Source: Xanthomonas nasturtii
Lineage (GTDB): Bacteria; Pseudomonadota; Gammaproteobacteria; Xanthomonadales; Xanthomonadaceae
DNA length: 64,000 nt
Assembly: GCF_001660815.1 (NCBI RefSeq)
Contig: NZ_LYMI01000023.1
Location: 124,001 to 188,000, forward strand
Direction: 5' to 3'
Shown here: piece by piece, positions 1 through 8,348 of the stretch
How the letters are laid out: the number at the start of each line of letters is the position of its first letter
How positions within the stretch are numbered: the first letter of the stretch is position 1
Position numbers and translations under genes: made by a program
The notes under the pieces: model-generated
What the model was told of the DNA's origin: nothing
Seen by the model: only the letters and a program-made list of their open reading frames with translations
The model's database searches: none

Positions 1-698
1 ACTTCGACGTCGGCCTGCGCAACCTGGACCTGATCATGGGCTGCGAGCGGCGCGTGGTGTACGACTTCGTCAACGTGGTGCATGGCGAAGCCACGCTCAA
101 GCAGTCGCTGATCAAGGACAAGCGTTTCGACAACCTGTACGTGCTGGCTGCCTCGCAGACGCGCGACAAGGATGCGCTGACCCAGGAAGGCGTGGAGAAG
201 GTGCTGAAGGATCTGGCCGCCGACGGCTTCGAGTACATCGTCTGCGATTCGCCGGCCGGCATCGAAAAAGGCGCATTCCTGGCGATGTATTTCGCCGACC
301 GCGCGGTGGTGGTGGTCAACCCGGAAGTGTCGTCGGTGCGCGACTCGGACCGCATCATCGGCCTGCTCGACTCCAAGACCCGCAAGGCAGAAGAAGGCAA
401 GAACGTGCCGGCCTTCCTGCTGCTGACCCGCTACAGCCCGGGCCGCGTGGAAGGCGGCGAGATGCTCAGCATCACCGACGTGGAAGAAGTGCTGGGGCTC
501 AAGGCCATCGGCGTGATTCCCGAGTCCGGCGATGTGCTCAACGCCTCCAACAAGGGCGAGCCGGTGATCCTGGACGGCGAGTCCCCGGCCGGCCAGGCCT
601 ACGACGACGCGGTCGCCCGCATCATGGGCGAAGAGCGCCCGATGCGATTCACATCCGTGGAGAAGAAGGGCTTCTTCAGCAAGCTGTTCGGAGGGTGA
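1..698 (+). CDS. minD: Septum site-determining protein MinD (5' partial)
   Basis: MinD is the membrane-bound ATPase that, with MinC and MinE, keeps the division septum at mid-cell. The reading frame is open from base 3, so the true start and the Walker A motif lie upstream of the window. What remains carries the conserved [16 protein letters not shown] segment, the CDSPAGIE Walker B-like segment (about base 245), and the C-terminal amphipathic membrane-targeting helix ending in [11 protein letters not shown]. The ATG at base 36 is internal, because coding similarity continues in frame before it. The stop lies just before the minE start, which indicates one operon (minC would be upstream). Identification is secure from the motifs and the minE neighbour. 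Confidence 0.96.
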   Translation, partial: FDVGLRNLDLIMGCERRVVYDFVNVVHGEATLKQSLIKDKRFDNLYVLAASQTRDKDALTQEGVEKVLKDLAADGFEYIVCDSPAGIEKGAFLAMYFADRAVVVVNPEVSSVRDSDRIIGLLDSKTRKAEEGKNVPAFLLLTRYSPGRVEGGEMLSITDVEEVLGLKAIGVIPESGDVLNASNKGEPVILDGESPAGQAYDDAVARIMGEERPMRFTSVEKKGFFSKLFGG

Positions 699-700
699 GC

Positions 701-958
701 ATGGGACTATTCGACTTTCTCAAGGCCAAGAAAAACACCGCCGAGACCGCCAAGAACCGCCTGCAGATCATCATTGCGCAAGAGCGCAACCACCGCGGCG
801 GGCCGGATTACCTGCCGCTGATGCAGCGCGAATTGCTGGAAGTGATCAAGAAGTACGTCAACATCGACGCCGATGCGGTGCGGGTCGACCTGGTCAAGGA
901 CGGCGAGCACGACGTGCTGGATATTTCCGTCGCGCTGCCGGAAGAAGGCGACAAGTAA
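701..958 (+). CDS. minE: Cell division topological specificity factor MinE
   Basis: This 85-residue protein stimulates MinD ATPase and drives pole-to-pole oscillation, restricting MinCD inhibition to the poles. The N-terminus [11 protein letters not shown] is the membrane-targeting and MinD-contact sequence. It is followed by the anti-MinCD helix ([17 protein letters not shown]) and the dimerising topological-specificity domain ([16 protein letters not shown]). A GTG six bases upstream is in frame, but the ATG at 701 gives the family N-terminus and follows a GGAGGGTGAGC ribosome-binding region at the end of minD. It is the last gene of the min operon, with a strong terminator hairpin about 70 bases downstream. 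Confidence 0.97.
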   Translation: MGLFDFLKAKKNTAETAKNRLQIIIAQERNHRGGPDYLPLMQRELLEVIKKYVNIDADAVRVDLVKDGEHDVLDISVALPEEGDK

Positions 959-1029
959 CGCGGCCATGGCCGCCAGCGTGCAGGCCATCGGCGCGCGCGC
1001 TGTGTGGCAGTCGCCGCACCATCATCACG

Positions 1030-1059
1030 ACGGTACCGTGTTCGCACGGTACCGTTTTG
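1030..1059 (+). terminator. Rho-independent terminator of the min operon
   Basis: A perfect 11-bp stem (1030-1040 pairing with 1045-1055) with a TTCG tetraloop runs into a TTTT tract at 1055-1058. It lies 72 bases after the minE stop and before the next gene on the same strand. Confidence 0.85.
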
Positions 1060-1111
1060 GTATCTGCCCCATTGCGCGCCCTGGAGCGCGCCCGACCGCG
1101 AACGATTGCGC

Positions 1112-1603
1112 GTGACCTCCCATCCTGTTGCTACATCCGATGCGTCCGCGGTGCTGTGCGTGGCCGATATCGGCCTGGACGCCCCTGCCGCGCTGCTTGC
1201 GCGCTACGGCCTGCGCCTGCACCGTGTGGAGGCAGGCGCAGCGATCCCGGGCAGTTTCTGGGGCGAACCGGAAGCGGGCATCATCGGCTGCGATGTGTAT
1301 GTCCGCGACGACACGCCGGTGCATTCGCTCCTGCATGAAGCCGGACATCTGATCGTGCTGCCGGCGCAAAAACGCGCCGCGGTGCATACCGACGCCACCG
1401 ATTCGGTGGATGAAGAAGACGCCACCTGTTACCTGCAGATTCTGCTGGCCGAGCAGTTGCCCGGTGTGGGCAGCGCGCGCCTGATGGCCGATATGGACAG
1501 CTGGGGCTATACCTATCGCCTGGGTTCCACGCGCGCCTGGTTCGAGCAGGACGCGGAAAACGCGCGCAGCTGGCTGGATGCGCGCGGCTTGTTGCCGGCC
1601 TGA
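1112..1603 (+). CDS. Small hypothetical protein with HEAGH zinc-binding motif
   Basis: The protein has about 163 residues from the GTG at 1112. An upstream in-frame start at 1004 would place the min terminator inside the gene, so I reject it. The central sequence SLLHEAGHLIVLP is an HEXXH motif, followed by an acidic stretch (TDSVDEEDATCYLQILL) that could supply a third metal ligand. The arrangement resembles ImmA/IrrE-like or other gluzincin-type metallopeptidase folds. There is no signal peptide or membrane segment, so it should be cytoplasmic. Orientation matches the min genes, but the terminator separates it from them. The substrate is unknown and peptidase activity is inference from the motif. 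Start uncertain. Confidence 0.7.
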   Translation: MTSHPVATSDASAVLCVADIGLDAPAALLARYGLRLHRVEAGAAIPGSFWGEPEAGIIGCDVYVRDDTPVHSLLHEAGHLIVLPAQKRAAVHTDATDSVDEEDATCYLQILLAEQLPGVGSARLMADMDSWGYTYRLGSTRAWFEQDAENARSWLDARGLLPA

Positions 1604-1762
1604 TCCTGCGCTGCGCGTTACAGCGGCTATCAACCTGTTACGAGCAGTCGTCAGTCAGGCGTGGACGGCACGCAGCAAGCGCAGTGTTCGAGTGATACCT
1701 GCCGCAGCGGGTAGTGGCCGCGTACCGCCCGGCGGTGAACGCAGCCGTGGTGTGAGCCGCTG

Positions 1763-3052
1763 TCAGTGTGCGGCCGCAGTGGCACCGGAAAGATCCAGCG
1801 TGGCCACCGTGCCCTGCCCTGCGTTGGAATCCAGCTGCAGATGCCAGCCCAGGTGTTCGCACAAGCGCCCGATCAGTTCCAACCCGATGCCACTGCCCTG
1901 GCGTGCGTTGCCGCGTGCCAGACGCGTATAGATGGCACTGATCTCTTCCGGCGTCATGCCATGCCCAGGGTCGGCGATGCGCACCACGCCGGGTGCGGAT
2001 AACGCGATGCGGATGATGCCGCGGTCGCTGTTTTCGATGGCGTTGCGCAGCAGGTTGCCGATGGCGGTCTGCACGATGGCGACCGGCGCGACCAGGCTGC
2101 ACCGCGGCAGCGTGTCAATGACCAGTTGCAGGTCCTTGTCGGCGCACAGATGCGTGTGGTCGGCCACGATGTCCGGCAGCAACTGATCCAACCGCAACGT
2201 ATCGCTGCTGCGCACCAGCCGGCCCGGATCCTTGGCCAGCACCAGCAGCAAGGTGATCAATTGTTCGACCGATGCACTGGTCTGCGCGATGCGCTGCAAC
2301 TGATGGCGCACCGCCGGCGGCGTGCCGGGTTGTTCCAGCGCCAGTTCCACCGCATTGCCGATCACCGCGACGGGCGTGCGCAATTCGTGGCTGGTGTTGT
2401 CGATGAAGGCGCGCTCGCGCTCGACGAACTTGCTGTTGCGCGCGAGGTAATCGTTGAGCGCATCGGCGATCACGTACAGCTCTGCGCTGCCCTGCGGCCC
2501 CACTGCAATCTGCTGCGCACGCTGCTCCGGGCGCAGCGCGCCGATGTCGCGTGCCAGTTCGACCAGCGGGCGCACCAGCCGGGCCATCGCATAGGTGCCC
2601 ATCAGCAGGGTGATGCCGATCAGCGCGATGCCGGCGGCCAGCATCCAGCGGGTCAGGAATTTTTCCAGCGCTTCGAAATCGGTGATGTCCAACACCAGGG
2701 CCAAACGGCCGGTCTGCGCGGTGTCGCGCACCATCACCGCACTCTGGCGGCCGGCGATCTCCAGTTCGTCGTGCAGGCCCGGATGCAGCGTGCGTAGTAC
2801 CGGCGGCACGCCCGCGCTGCCATCGACGCGATACAGCCGCAAGGTGTCCGAGTCCTGCCAGTGATAATCCGGGTTCTGCGCGCCGCGATCGAGAATGCTG
2901 TCCAGTTCGGAATTCAATAGCGAGCGCCACACGCCGTGTTCGGCGCGTTCGTGCAAGTACTGCGCGGTGCCGAACACCGCCAGCGTCATCAACAGCGTGT
3001 AGCCGAACAACCACACCAGCACGCGGCGACCCAACGGGCGCTGTTCAGACAT
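1763..3052 (-). CDS. Two-component sensor histidine kinase (HAMP, HisKA, HATPase)
   Basis: An inner-membrane sensor kinase of 429 residues. It has a transmembrane helix at about residues 10-32, a periplasmic loop of about 100 residues, a second helix at about 135-157, then a HAMP region. The HisKA box has phospho-acceptor His222 (SHELRTPVA), and the HATPase domain shows NLLRNAIEN (N box), DPGHGMTPEE (G1) and GSGIGLELI (G2). The start MSEQRPLG at 3052 overlaps the regulator stop by 8 bases, so translation is probably coupled. The module is divergent from a GT39/PAP2/EptA-type operon. This arrangement resembles PmrAB/ColRS-type systems that control lipid A modification. The link is inferred from position and the signal is unknown. 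Confidence 0.9.
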   Translation of the reverse strand: MSEQRPLGRRVLVWLFGYTLLMTLAVFGTAQYLHERAEHGVWRSLLNSELDSILDRGAQNPDYHWQDSDTLRLYRVDGSAGVPPVLRTLHPGLHDELEIAGRQSAVMVRDTAQTGRLALVLDITDFEALEKFLTRWMLAAGIALIGITLLMGTYAMARLVRPLVELARDIGALRPEQRAQQIAVGPQGSAELYVIADALNDYLARNSKFVERERAFIDNTSHELRTPVAVIGNAVELALEQPGTPPAVRHQLQRIAQTSASVEQLITLLLVLAKDPGRLVRSSDTLRLDQLLPDIVADHTHLCADKDLQLVIDTLPRCSLVAPVAIVQTAIGNLLRNAIENSDRGIIRIALSAPGVVRIADPGHGMTPEEISAIYTRLARGNARQGSGIGLELIGRLCEHLGWHLQLDSNAGQGTVATLDLSGATAAAH

Positions 3053-3761
3053 CGCTGCAGTCGCCTGCGCCCAGCGGCTCGGCCGCATCCAGCTGCGCCA
3101 GCCGGTAGCCGAGCCGCGGCAGGGTGTGGATCAGTTTTTGCGCGAACGGGCCATCCACGCTGCGACGCAACTCGTAGATATGCGAGCGAAGCATGTCGCC
3201 GTCGGGCGGGTCGTCGCCCCACAACGATTGCTCCAGGCGTTGCCGCGTCACCGCCGCCGGGCTGGCCTGCATCAGCACTTCGAGCAATTTGCGGCAGGCC
3301 GGATACAGGTGCAGTACCTGGCCGGCGCGGGTGGCTTCCAGCGTGGCCAGGTCCAGGCGCAGGTCGGCCACCTGCAGCAGCTTGCCGCGACGGCGGCCGT
3401 GCGCACGCGCCAGCAAGGCTTCGATGCGCACTTCCAGCTCGGGCAGCGCGAACGGTTTGGTCAGGTAGTCGTCGGCGCCGGCGCGGAAGCCGGCGATCTT
3501 GTCGGGCAGTTCGTCGCGCGCGGTGAGCATGATCACCGGCAACTCGGACTGGTGCTGCTCGCGCAGCCGGCGCAGCACTTCCGGCCCATCCATGCGCGGC
3601 ATCATCCAGTCCAGAATCAGCGCGTCGTACTGCTGGGTGGTGGCCAGGTGCAGGCCGGTGACGCCATCGGGCGCCGCGTCCAGGGTATGGCCGCGCGCTT
3701 CGAAGTAGTCGAACAGGTTGGCAACCATGTTGCGGTTGTCTTCGATGACCAGCAGCCGCAT
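3045..3761 (-). CDS. OmpR-family response regulator
   Basis: This is a 238-residue DNA-binding regulator. The receiver domain (1-115) has the acidic pair in VIEDNRN, phospho-acceptor Asp51 (LILDWMMPRMDGP), the switch Thr in MLTARDE and Lys in LTKPF. The C-terminal winged helix (about 135-230) contains the typical LEQSLWGDD and SHIYELRRSVD segments and ends in LIHTLPRLGYRL. The ATG at 3761 gives the canonical N-terminus MRLLVIEDN; upstream in-frame starts would add an unrelated tail. It is co-transcribed with the overlapping sensor kinase. Expected targets are its own promoter and the divergent envelope-modification operon across the 220-base intergenic region (inference). Confidence 0.93.
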   Translation of the reverse strand: MRLLVIEDNRNMVANLFDYFEARGHTLDAAPDGVTGLHLATTQQYDALILDWMMPRMDGPEVLRRLREQHQSELPVIMLTARDELPDKIAGFRAGADDYLTKPFALPELEVRIEALLARAHGRRRGKLLQVADLRLDLATLEATRAGQVLHLYPACRKLLEVLMQASPAAVTRQRLEQSLWGDDPPDGDMLRSHIYELRRSVDGPFAQKLIHTLPRLGYRLAQLDAAEPLGAGDCSDV

Positions 3762-3981
3762 GAGCGGGGTTCCAGGGCGGCCCGGCAGGGGCAGTGTGCG
3801 CATCCTAACCGAGGCCAGCCAAACGCGGCCGGTATCGCCGGAACCGTCTCGCAATCGGTTGCTCAAGCACCCATCACGCTGCAACGCCTGCACTGCGACG
3901 TGCGACCCGCTTGCGCGCTCCGACAAATTTCCGACCTACTTGCCAGATAGTGTGTGCCCCGCATTTACTCAGGGCGTGCGC

Positions 3982-5709
3982 GTGTCGGCTGCCATCTCTG
4001 CCTTCCCATCCCGCCAGCGCGCGCTGCTGGCCGCGTTGCTGTTGATCGTGATCAGCCTGCTGGCGGGGCTGGGCATGCGCCAGCCCAACCCGCCGGACGA
4101 ACCGCGCTTCGTACTGGCCGCGCGCACCATGGTCGAGACCGGTCAGTGGCTGCTGCCGCACCGTGGCAGCGAGTTGTACGCAGAAAAGCCACCGGTGTTC
4201 ATGTGGTTGCAGGCCGCGACCTACACGTTGATGCCGCACTGGCCGGTGGCATTCCTGCTGCCGTCGCTGCTGGCCGCGCTGGCCACGTTGTGGCTGACCT
4301 GGGACATCGCGCGCCGGCTGTGGAACCGGCGCGTGGCGGTGTATGCAGTGCTGGCCTTGTTCACGGTGCTGCAGTTCGGGCTGATGGCCAAGCGTGCGCA
4401 GATCGACATGGTGCTGGTGGCGCTGACCACGCTGTCGTTGTGGGGGCTGCTGCGGCATGTGCTGCGCGGGCCGGACTGGCACGCATGGACGCTGGGGTTG
4501 TTTGCCGCCGGTGTCGGCACGGTGACCAAGGGCGTCGGGTTTCTGCCGCTGCTGCTGTTGCTGCCGTGGATGGCGCTGCCGCGCACGCATGCGAGCGTGT
4601 TGCCGGCACGTGCGCAGGCAGGGCGCAGCTGGTTGCTGGTGCTGCCGGCGTTCGTGGCGGGCACTGCCGTGTGGCTGGGGCCGCTGTGCATTGCGCTGCT
4701 GCACCGCGACGACCCGCAACTGCATGCCTACGCGCACGAGCTGTTGTTCAAGCAGACCGGCACCCGCTACGCGCATGCCTGGCATCACGTCAAACCGTTC
4801 TGGTACTACCTGCAGGTGATTGCCACCTTGTGGCTGCCGGGCTGCCTGTTGTTGCCGTGGTTGCTGCCGGCCTGGTGGCGGCGGCTGCGGCGCGGCGACC
4901 CGCGTTATGTGCTGTTGCTTGCCTGGAGCGTGCTGGTGCTGCTGTTCTTCAGCGCCAGCCCGGGAAAGCGCGAGGTCTACATCTTTCCGATGCTGCCGGC
5001 GCTGTGCATTGCAGCGGCGCCGCTGCTGGCCGGGCTGTTGCGCCGACGCGGCGTGCGCGTGGTGCTGAGCGGCTATGTGGCACTGCTCGCGGTCGCCGGC
5101 CTGGTGCTGGGCGGCGGCATTGCGCTGCATCTGCACTGGGCCGAAAGCACCGCATTGAAGCGTGGGATGGAACTGGCCTCGCTGCAGTCGGTGGGGTTCT
5201 GGTTGATCGGCCTGGGCATGGTCGGCTTCGCCGCGGTTGCATGGTCGCGCGGCCAACGCGCCGGCACCGCATTGGTCGTGATGACCGCCGCGCTGTGGAC
5301 GGTGTACGGACTGGGCTTGATGCCGGCGCTGGACCCGTACAGTTCGTCCGCGCGTTTGATGCAGCGCGTGGGCCAGCGCATCGGCCCGGACGCACAGCTG
5401 GGCATGCTGGCCTGGCGCGAGCAGAACCTGCTGCAGGCCGACCGCCCGGTCACCGACTTCGGCTTCAAGGCCAGTTGGGAACAGCAATGGACTCACGCTG
5501 GCCCATGGCTTGCGCAGGCGCCGCAAAAACGCTGGTTACTCGTGCTCAAGCAGGCGATACCGGCGTGCGTCGATCCGGCGCAACGCATCGATATCGGCGA
5601 GTCCAATCGCAATCAATGGCAGTTGGTGCCGGGCACGGCATGGCACGCCGGTTGCATCGCCACTGCGTCCGACAGCGAACAAACCGGGAGCGACAGCGAG
5701 ACAGACTGA
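3982..5709 (+). CDS. GT39-family membrane glycosyltransferase (ArnT-like)
   Basis: A polytopic inner-membrane protein of about 575 residues. After the first membrane helix comes the hallmark loop with PPDEPRFVLAARTM and YAEKPPVFMW. This matches the PMT/ArnT superfamily, in which the acidic pair of the first periplasmic loop is catalytic and a polyprenyl-phosphate sugar is the donor. About ten further hydrophobic helices follow, then a periplasmic tail of about 100 residues. The GTG at 3982 follows a possible AGGG ribosome-binding site; a GTG at 3976 is also possible. It leads an operon with PAP2 and EptA-type genes, so transfer of a sugar or aminosugar to lipid A or another envelope glycolipid is likely. 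The exact sugar cannot be told from sequence. Confidence 0.82.
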   Translation: MSAAISAFPSRQRALLAALLLIVISLLAGLGMRQPNPPDEPRFVLAARTMVETGQWLLPHRGSELYAEKPPVFMWLQAATYTLMPHWPVAFLLPSLLAALATLWLTWDIARRLWNRRVAVYAVLALFTVLQFGLMAKRAQIDMVLVALTTLSLWGLLRHVLRGPDWHAWTLGLFAAGVGTVTKGVGFLPLLLLLPWMALPRTHASVLPARAQAGRSWLLVLPAFVAGTAVWLGPLCIALLHRDDPQLHAYAHELLFKQTGTRYAHAWHHVKPFWYYLQVIATLWLPGCLLLPWLLPAWWRRLRRGDPRYVLLLAWSVLVLLFFSASPGKREVYIFPMLPALCIAAAPLLAGLLRRRGVRVVLSGYVALLAVAGLVLGGGIALHLHWAESTALKRGMELASLQSVGFWLIGLGMVGFAAVAWSRGQRAGTALVVMTAALWTVYGLGLMPALDPYSSSARLMQRVGQRIGPDAQLGMLAWREQNLLQADRPVTDFGFKASWEQQWTHAGPWLAQAPQKRWLLVLKQAIPACVDPAQRIDIGESNRNQWQLVPGTAWHAGCIATASDSEQTGSDSETD

Positions 5710-5808
5710 ACGCTCGGTAGCGGGTTAACGACTGAGCAACTCCGGTCCGACCGCTTTCCGACATCCGGGTTTCGAAGATGCCGGGCATTGACACAGGCCG
5801 ACATCTCG

Positions 5809-6573
5809 ATGAGTTCTCTTCCTCTCCATGCGCCCAACGTGGCGCATACCGCCAGCGATGTGCAGGCGCAGTTTCTTGTTCGGCATCTGTGGCTACCGCT
5901 GGCCTGCGTGCTGTTGGCGAGTGCGCTGCTGATGGGCGCCGGTGGCGACCAGTGGATTGCCGACGCGCTGTATCGGCTGGAAGGCGGGCACTGGCTGCTC
6001 AAGGACCATTGGTTCACCAGTGGCGTGATCCACCGCGTGGGCAAATGGTTGAGCACGACTGCCGGTGTCAGCGCGTTGGTGCTGGCCAGCGTTGCGTGGT
6101 GCCGGCCGCGCCTGAACGCACTGCGCTGGCCGCTGACGTATCTGGCCGCATCGGTAGCACTGTCGACCTCGCTGGTGTCGCTGTTCAAGTCGTGGACGGC
6201 GATGGACTGCCCGTGGGATCTGAGCCGTTATGGCGGCACGCACGCAATGATCGGGCTGTTCGAATCGCGCAACGGCATTGCTGCGTCCGGTTGTTTTCCA
6301 GCAGGCCATGCCAGTGCCGGCTATGCGTGGGTGGCGCTGTATTTCTGTGCGCTGGCGCTCCGTCCTGCATGGCGCTTTGCAGGTTTGTTCGCAGGCTTGG
6401 CAGCAGGTCTCGTTTTCGGTGTTGCGCAACAACTGCGCGGTGCGCATTTCCTGTCGCACGATGTCTGGTCGTTGGCGGTGTGCTGGGTGAGCGCACTGGC
6501 ACTGTACGGCGTGATGCTGCAACGGCCGCGTCGCGCGCTTGGCGTGATGTTGCTATCAAGGGACGCAGCATGA
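5809..6573 (+). CDS. PAP2-family membrane phosphatase
   Basis: The product has about 254 residues with several membrane helices. The PAP2 signature is present in variant form: KSWTAMDCPWDLSRYGG (motif 1 region), SGCFPAGHASAGY (motif 2, containing the GH pair) and RGAHFLSHDVW (motif 3 with catalytic His and Asp). This pattern is seen in LpxE/LpxF-like lipid phosphatases acting on the periplasmic face of the inner membrane. Its stop overlaps the next start as ATGA, which ties it to the EptA-type transferase. A TTG at 5788 is an alternative start. A role in removing a lipid A or carrier-lipid phosphate before modification is an inference from the neighbours. Confidence 0.85.
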   Translation: MSSLPLHAPNVAHTASDVQAQFLVRHLWLPLACVLLASALLMGAGGDQWIADALYRLEGGHWLLKDHWFTSGVIHRVGKWLSTTAGVSALVLASVAWCRPRLNALRWPLTYLAASVALSTSLVSLFKSWTAMDCPWDLSRYGGTHAMIGLFESRNGIAASGCFPAGHASAGYAWVALYFCALALRPAWRFAGLFAGLAAGLVFGVAQQLRGAHFLSHDVWSLAVCWVSALALYGVMLQRPRRALGVMLLSRDAA

Positions 6574-8237
6574 GTACCTGGTTACCGGAACCGCGCGGGC
6601 ATAGTGGCCTGCGCGCGCTGACATGGAGTACGCGGCCGACGGTGTCGACCGAAGCACTGGTGCTGCTGTCGAGCCTGTTTTTCGCGCTGGTGTGCAACCA
6701 GCTGTTCTGGCGCACGGCGATGGCCACGCATCCGGGCAGCCTTGGATTTGCGATCTCGCTGATGGCACTACTGGTGGCGGTGCATGCGCTGCTGTTGGGC
6801 GTATTGGTCTGGCGCTGGAACGCAAAACCGCTGCTGACGCTATTGCTGTTCACTACCGCATTGGCCGCGCACTACATGGACAGCTACAACGTCTATCTGG
6901 ATGCGGACATGCTCCGCAACGTGCTGCATACCGACCACAAGGAATCGCGCGAGCTGCTCACGCCCGGCCTGATCCTGCCGCTGGTGTGCTACTTCCTGAT
7001 TCCGACCACGTTGCTGTGGCGCACGCGTCTGCGCGTGCGCAGCGTGGGCAAGGCATTCCTGGTGCGGGTGGGATTTTTGCTGGCGGTCGCGGTAGCGGGC
7101 GCTGCGGGCACCATGCTGTCGTCGCAGGACATTTCCGCATTGATGCGCAATCACCGCGAAGTGCGTTACCTGGCCACGCCGATCAACTACATCGTGGCGT
7201 TGCGGCAGAACCTCAAATCCGAATCGCCGATCAAGCATGCGCCCAAACAGCCGATCGAACACGACGCCATGGCCACGCCGCGCGCTGCGGGCAGCCGCCC
7301 ACGTCTGTTGCTGCTGGTACTGGGCGAAACCGCACGCGCGCAGAACTGGGGACTCAATGGCTATGCGCGCCAGACCACGCCGGAGCTGGCGCAGGCCGGG
7401 GTGATCAACTTCCCCGACATGCATTCGTGCGGCACCAGCACCGAAGTTTCGGTGCCCTGCATGTTCTCGCCGTACGGCCGGCGCGATTACAACGAAGACA
7501 TGATCCGCGGCCACCAATCGTTCCTGCACGTACTTGAACACGCCGGCATCTCCACGCTGTGGCGCGACAACCAGTCCGGCTGCAAGGGTGTCTGCGACGG
7601 GCTGGAGATCCAGAGGCTCGATGACGCCACTACGCCGGGCCTGTGTGCCGATGGCCGTTGCATGGACGAAATCCTGTTGCGCGATCTGGCGGCGCAGGTG
7701 CGTGCCAAACCCGGCGACCGCGTGGTGGTACTGCATCAGCTGGGAAGCCATGGGCCGAGCTACTTCGAACGTTACCCGGCGCATTTCGAACGCTTCAAGC
7801 CCGTCTGCAAGACCGCCGACCTGGGTAGCTGCAGCCGCCAGGACATCGTGAACGCTTACGACAATTCCATCCTGTACACCGACCATTTCCTTAACCAGGC
7901 CATCCACACCTTACGCGGGCTGCAGGACTACGACACGGCGATGATCTATCTCTCCGACCATGGCGAATCGCTCGGCGAAAAAGGCCTATACCTGCATGGC
8001 GTGCCGTATGCGATCGCGCCCAAGGAGCAGACCCGTGTGCCCATGGTGATGTGGTTCTCGCCGGAGTTCGCGCGCGACCGTGGCTTGGATGAAACCTGCC
8101 TGCGCCACCGTGCGGGCCAATACACCGACCAGGATGCGCTGTTCCCCTCGGTGCTGGGGCTGATGCAGGTCAAGACCAGCGTCTATGCACCCGAGCGCGA
8201 CCTGTTCGCCAAGTGCACGGGGACGACGCTGCGCTGA
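6570..8237 (+). CDS. eptA: Phosphoethanolamine--lipid A transferase, EptA/PmrC type
   Basis: A 555-residue alkaline-phosphatase-superfamily enzyme that moves phosphoethanolamine from phosphatidylethanolamine to lipid A phosphate, reducing binding of cationic peptides. Five hydrophobic helices occupy roughly residues 30-200. The periplasmic catalytic domain starts with LLLLVLGETARAQNWGLNGY (metal-binding Glu). It contains the SCGTST nucleophile segment (about 286-291) in SCGTSTEVSVPCMFSPYGR, the paired Cys residues of the family (CKGVCDG), and the metal site LSDHGESLGEKGLYLHG. The ATG at 6570 overlaps the PAP2 stop. Length equals the family norm. Regulation by the divergent two-component system is plausible but not shown by the sequence. 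Confidence 0.92.
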   Translation: MSTWLPEPRGHSGLRALTWSTRPTVSTEALVLLSSLFFALVCNQLFWRTAMATHPGSLGFAISLMALLVAVHALLLGVLVWRWNAKPLLTLLLFTTALAAHYMDSYNVYLDADMLRNVLHTDHKESRELLTPGLILPLVCYFLIPTTLLWRTRLRVRSVGKAFLVRVGFLLAVAVAGAAGTMLSSQDISALMRNHREVRYLATPINYIVALRQNLKSESPIKHAPKQPIEHDAMATPRAAGSRPRLLLLVLGETARAQNWGLNGYARQTTPELAQAGVINFPDMHSCGTSTEVSVPCMFSPYGRRDYNEDMIRGHQSFLHVLEHAGISTLWRDNQSGCKGVCDGLEIQRLDDATTPGLCADGRCMDEILLRDLAAQVRAKPGDRVVVLHQLGSHGPSYFERYPAHFERFKPVCKTADLGSCSRQDIVNAYDNSILYTDHFLNQAIHTLRGLQDYDTAMIYLSDHGESLGEKGLYLHGVPYAIAPKEQTRVPMVMWFSPEFARDRGLDETCLRHRAGQYTDQDALFPSVLGLMQVKTSVYAPERDLFAKCTGTTLR

Positions 8238-8348
8238 TCGGCAATGCCTGCCGCCAGGCTGCCGCACTGCCCACGTGGCACGCGCTGGCCCTTGCCCTGA
8301 AACCCGGCGCGCTCTAGCCTTCGCCGGACTTCACTGCAAGGACCACCC

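Noticed and set aside
36..698. MinD starting at the ATG at base 36
   Set aside because: The conserved [10 protein letters not shown] sequence continues in frame before this ATG, so it is internal and the gene is cut by the window edge.
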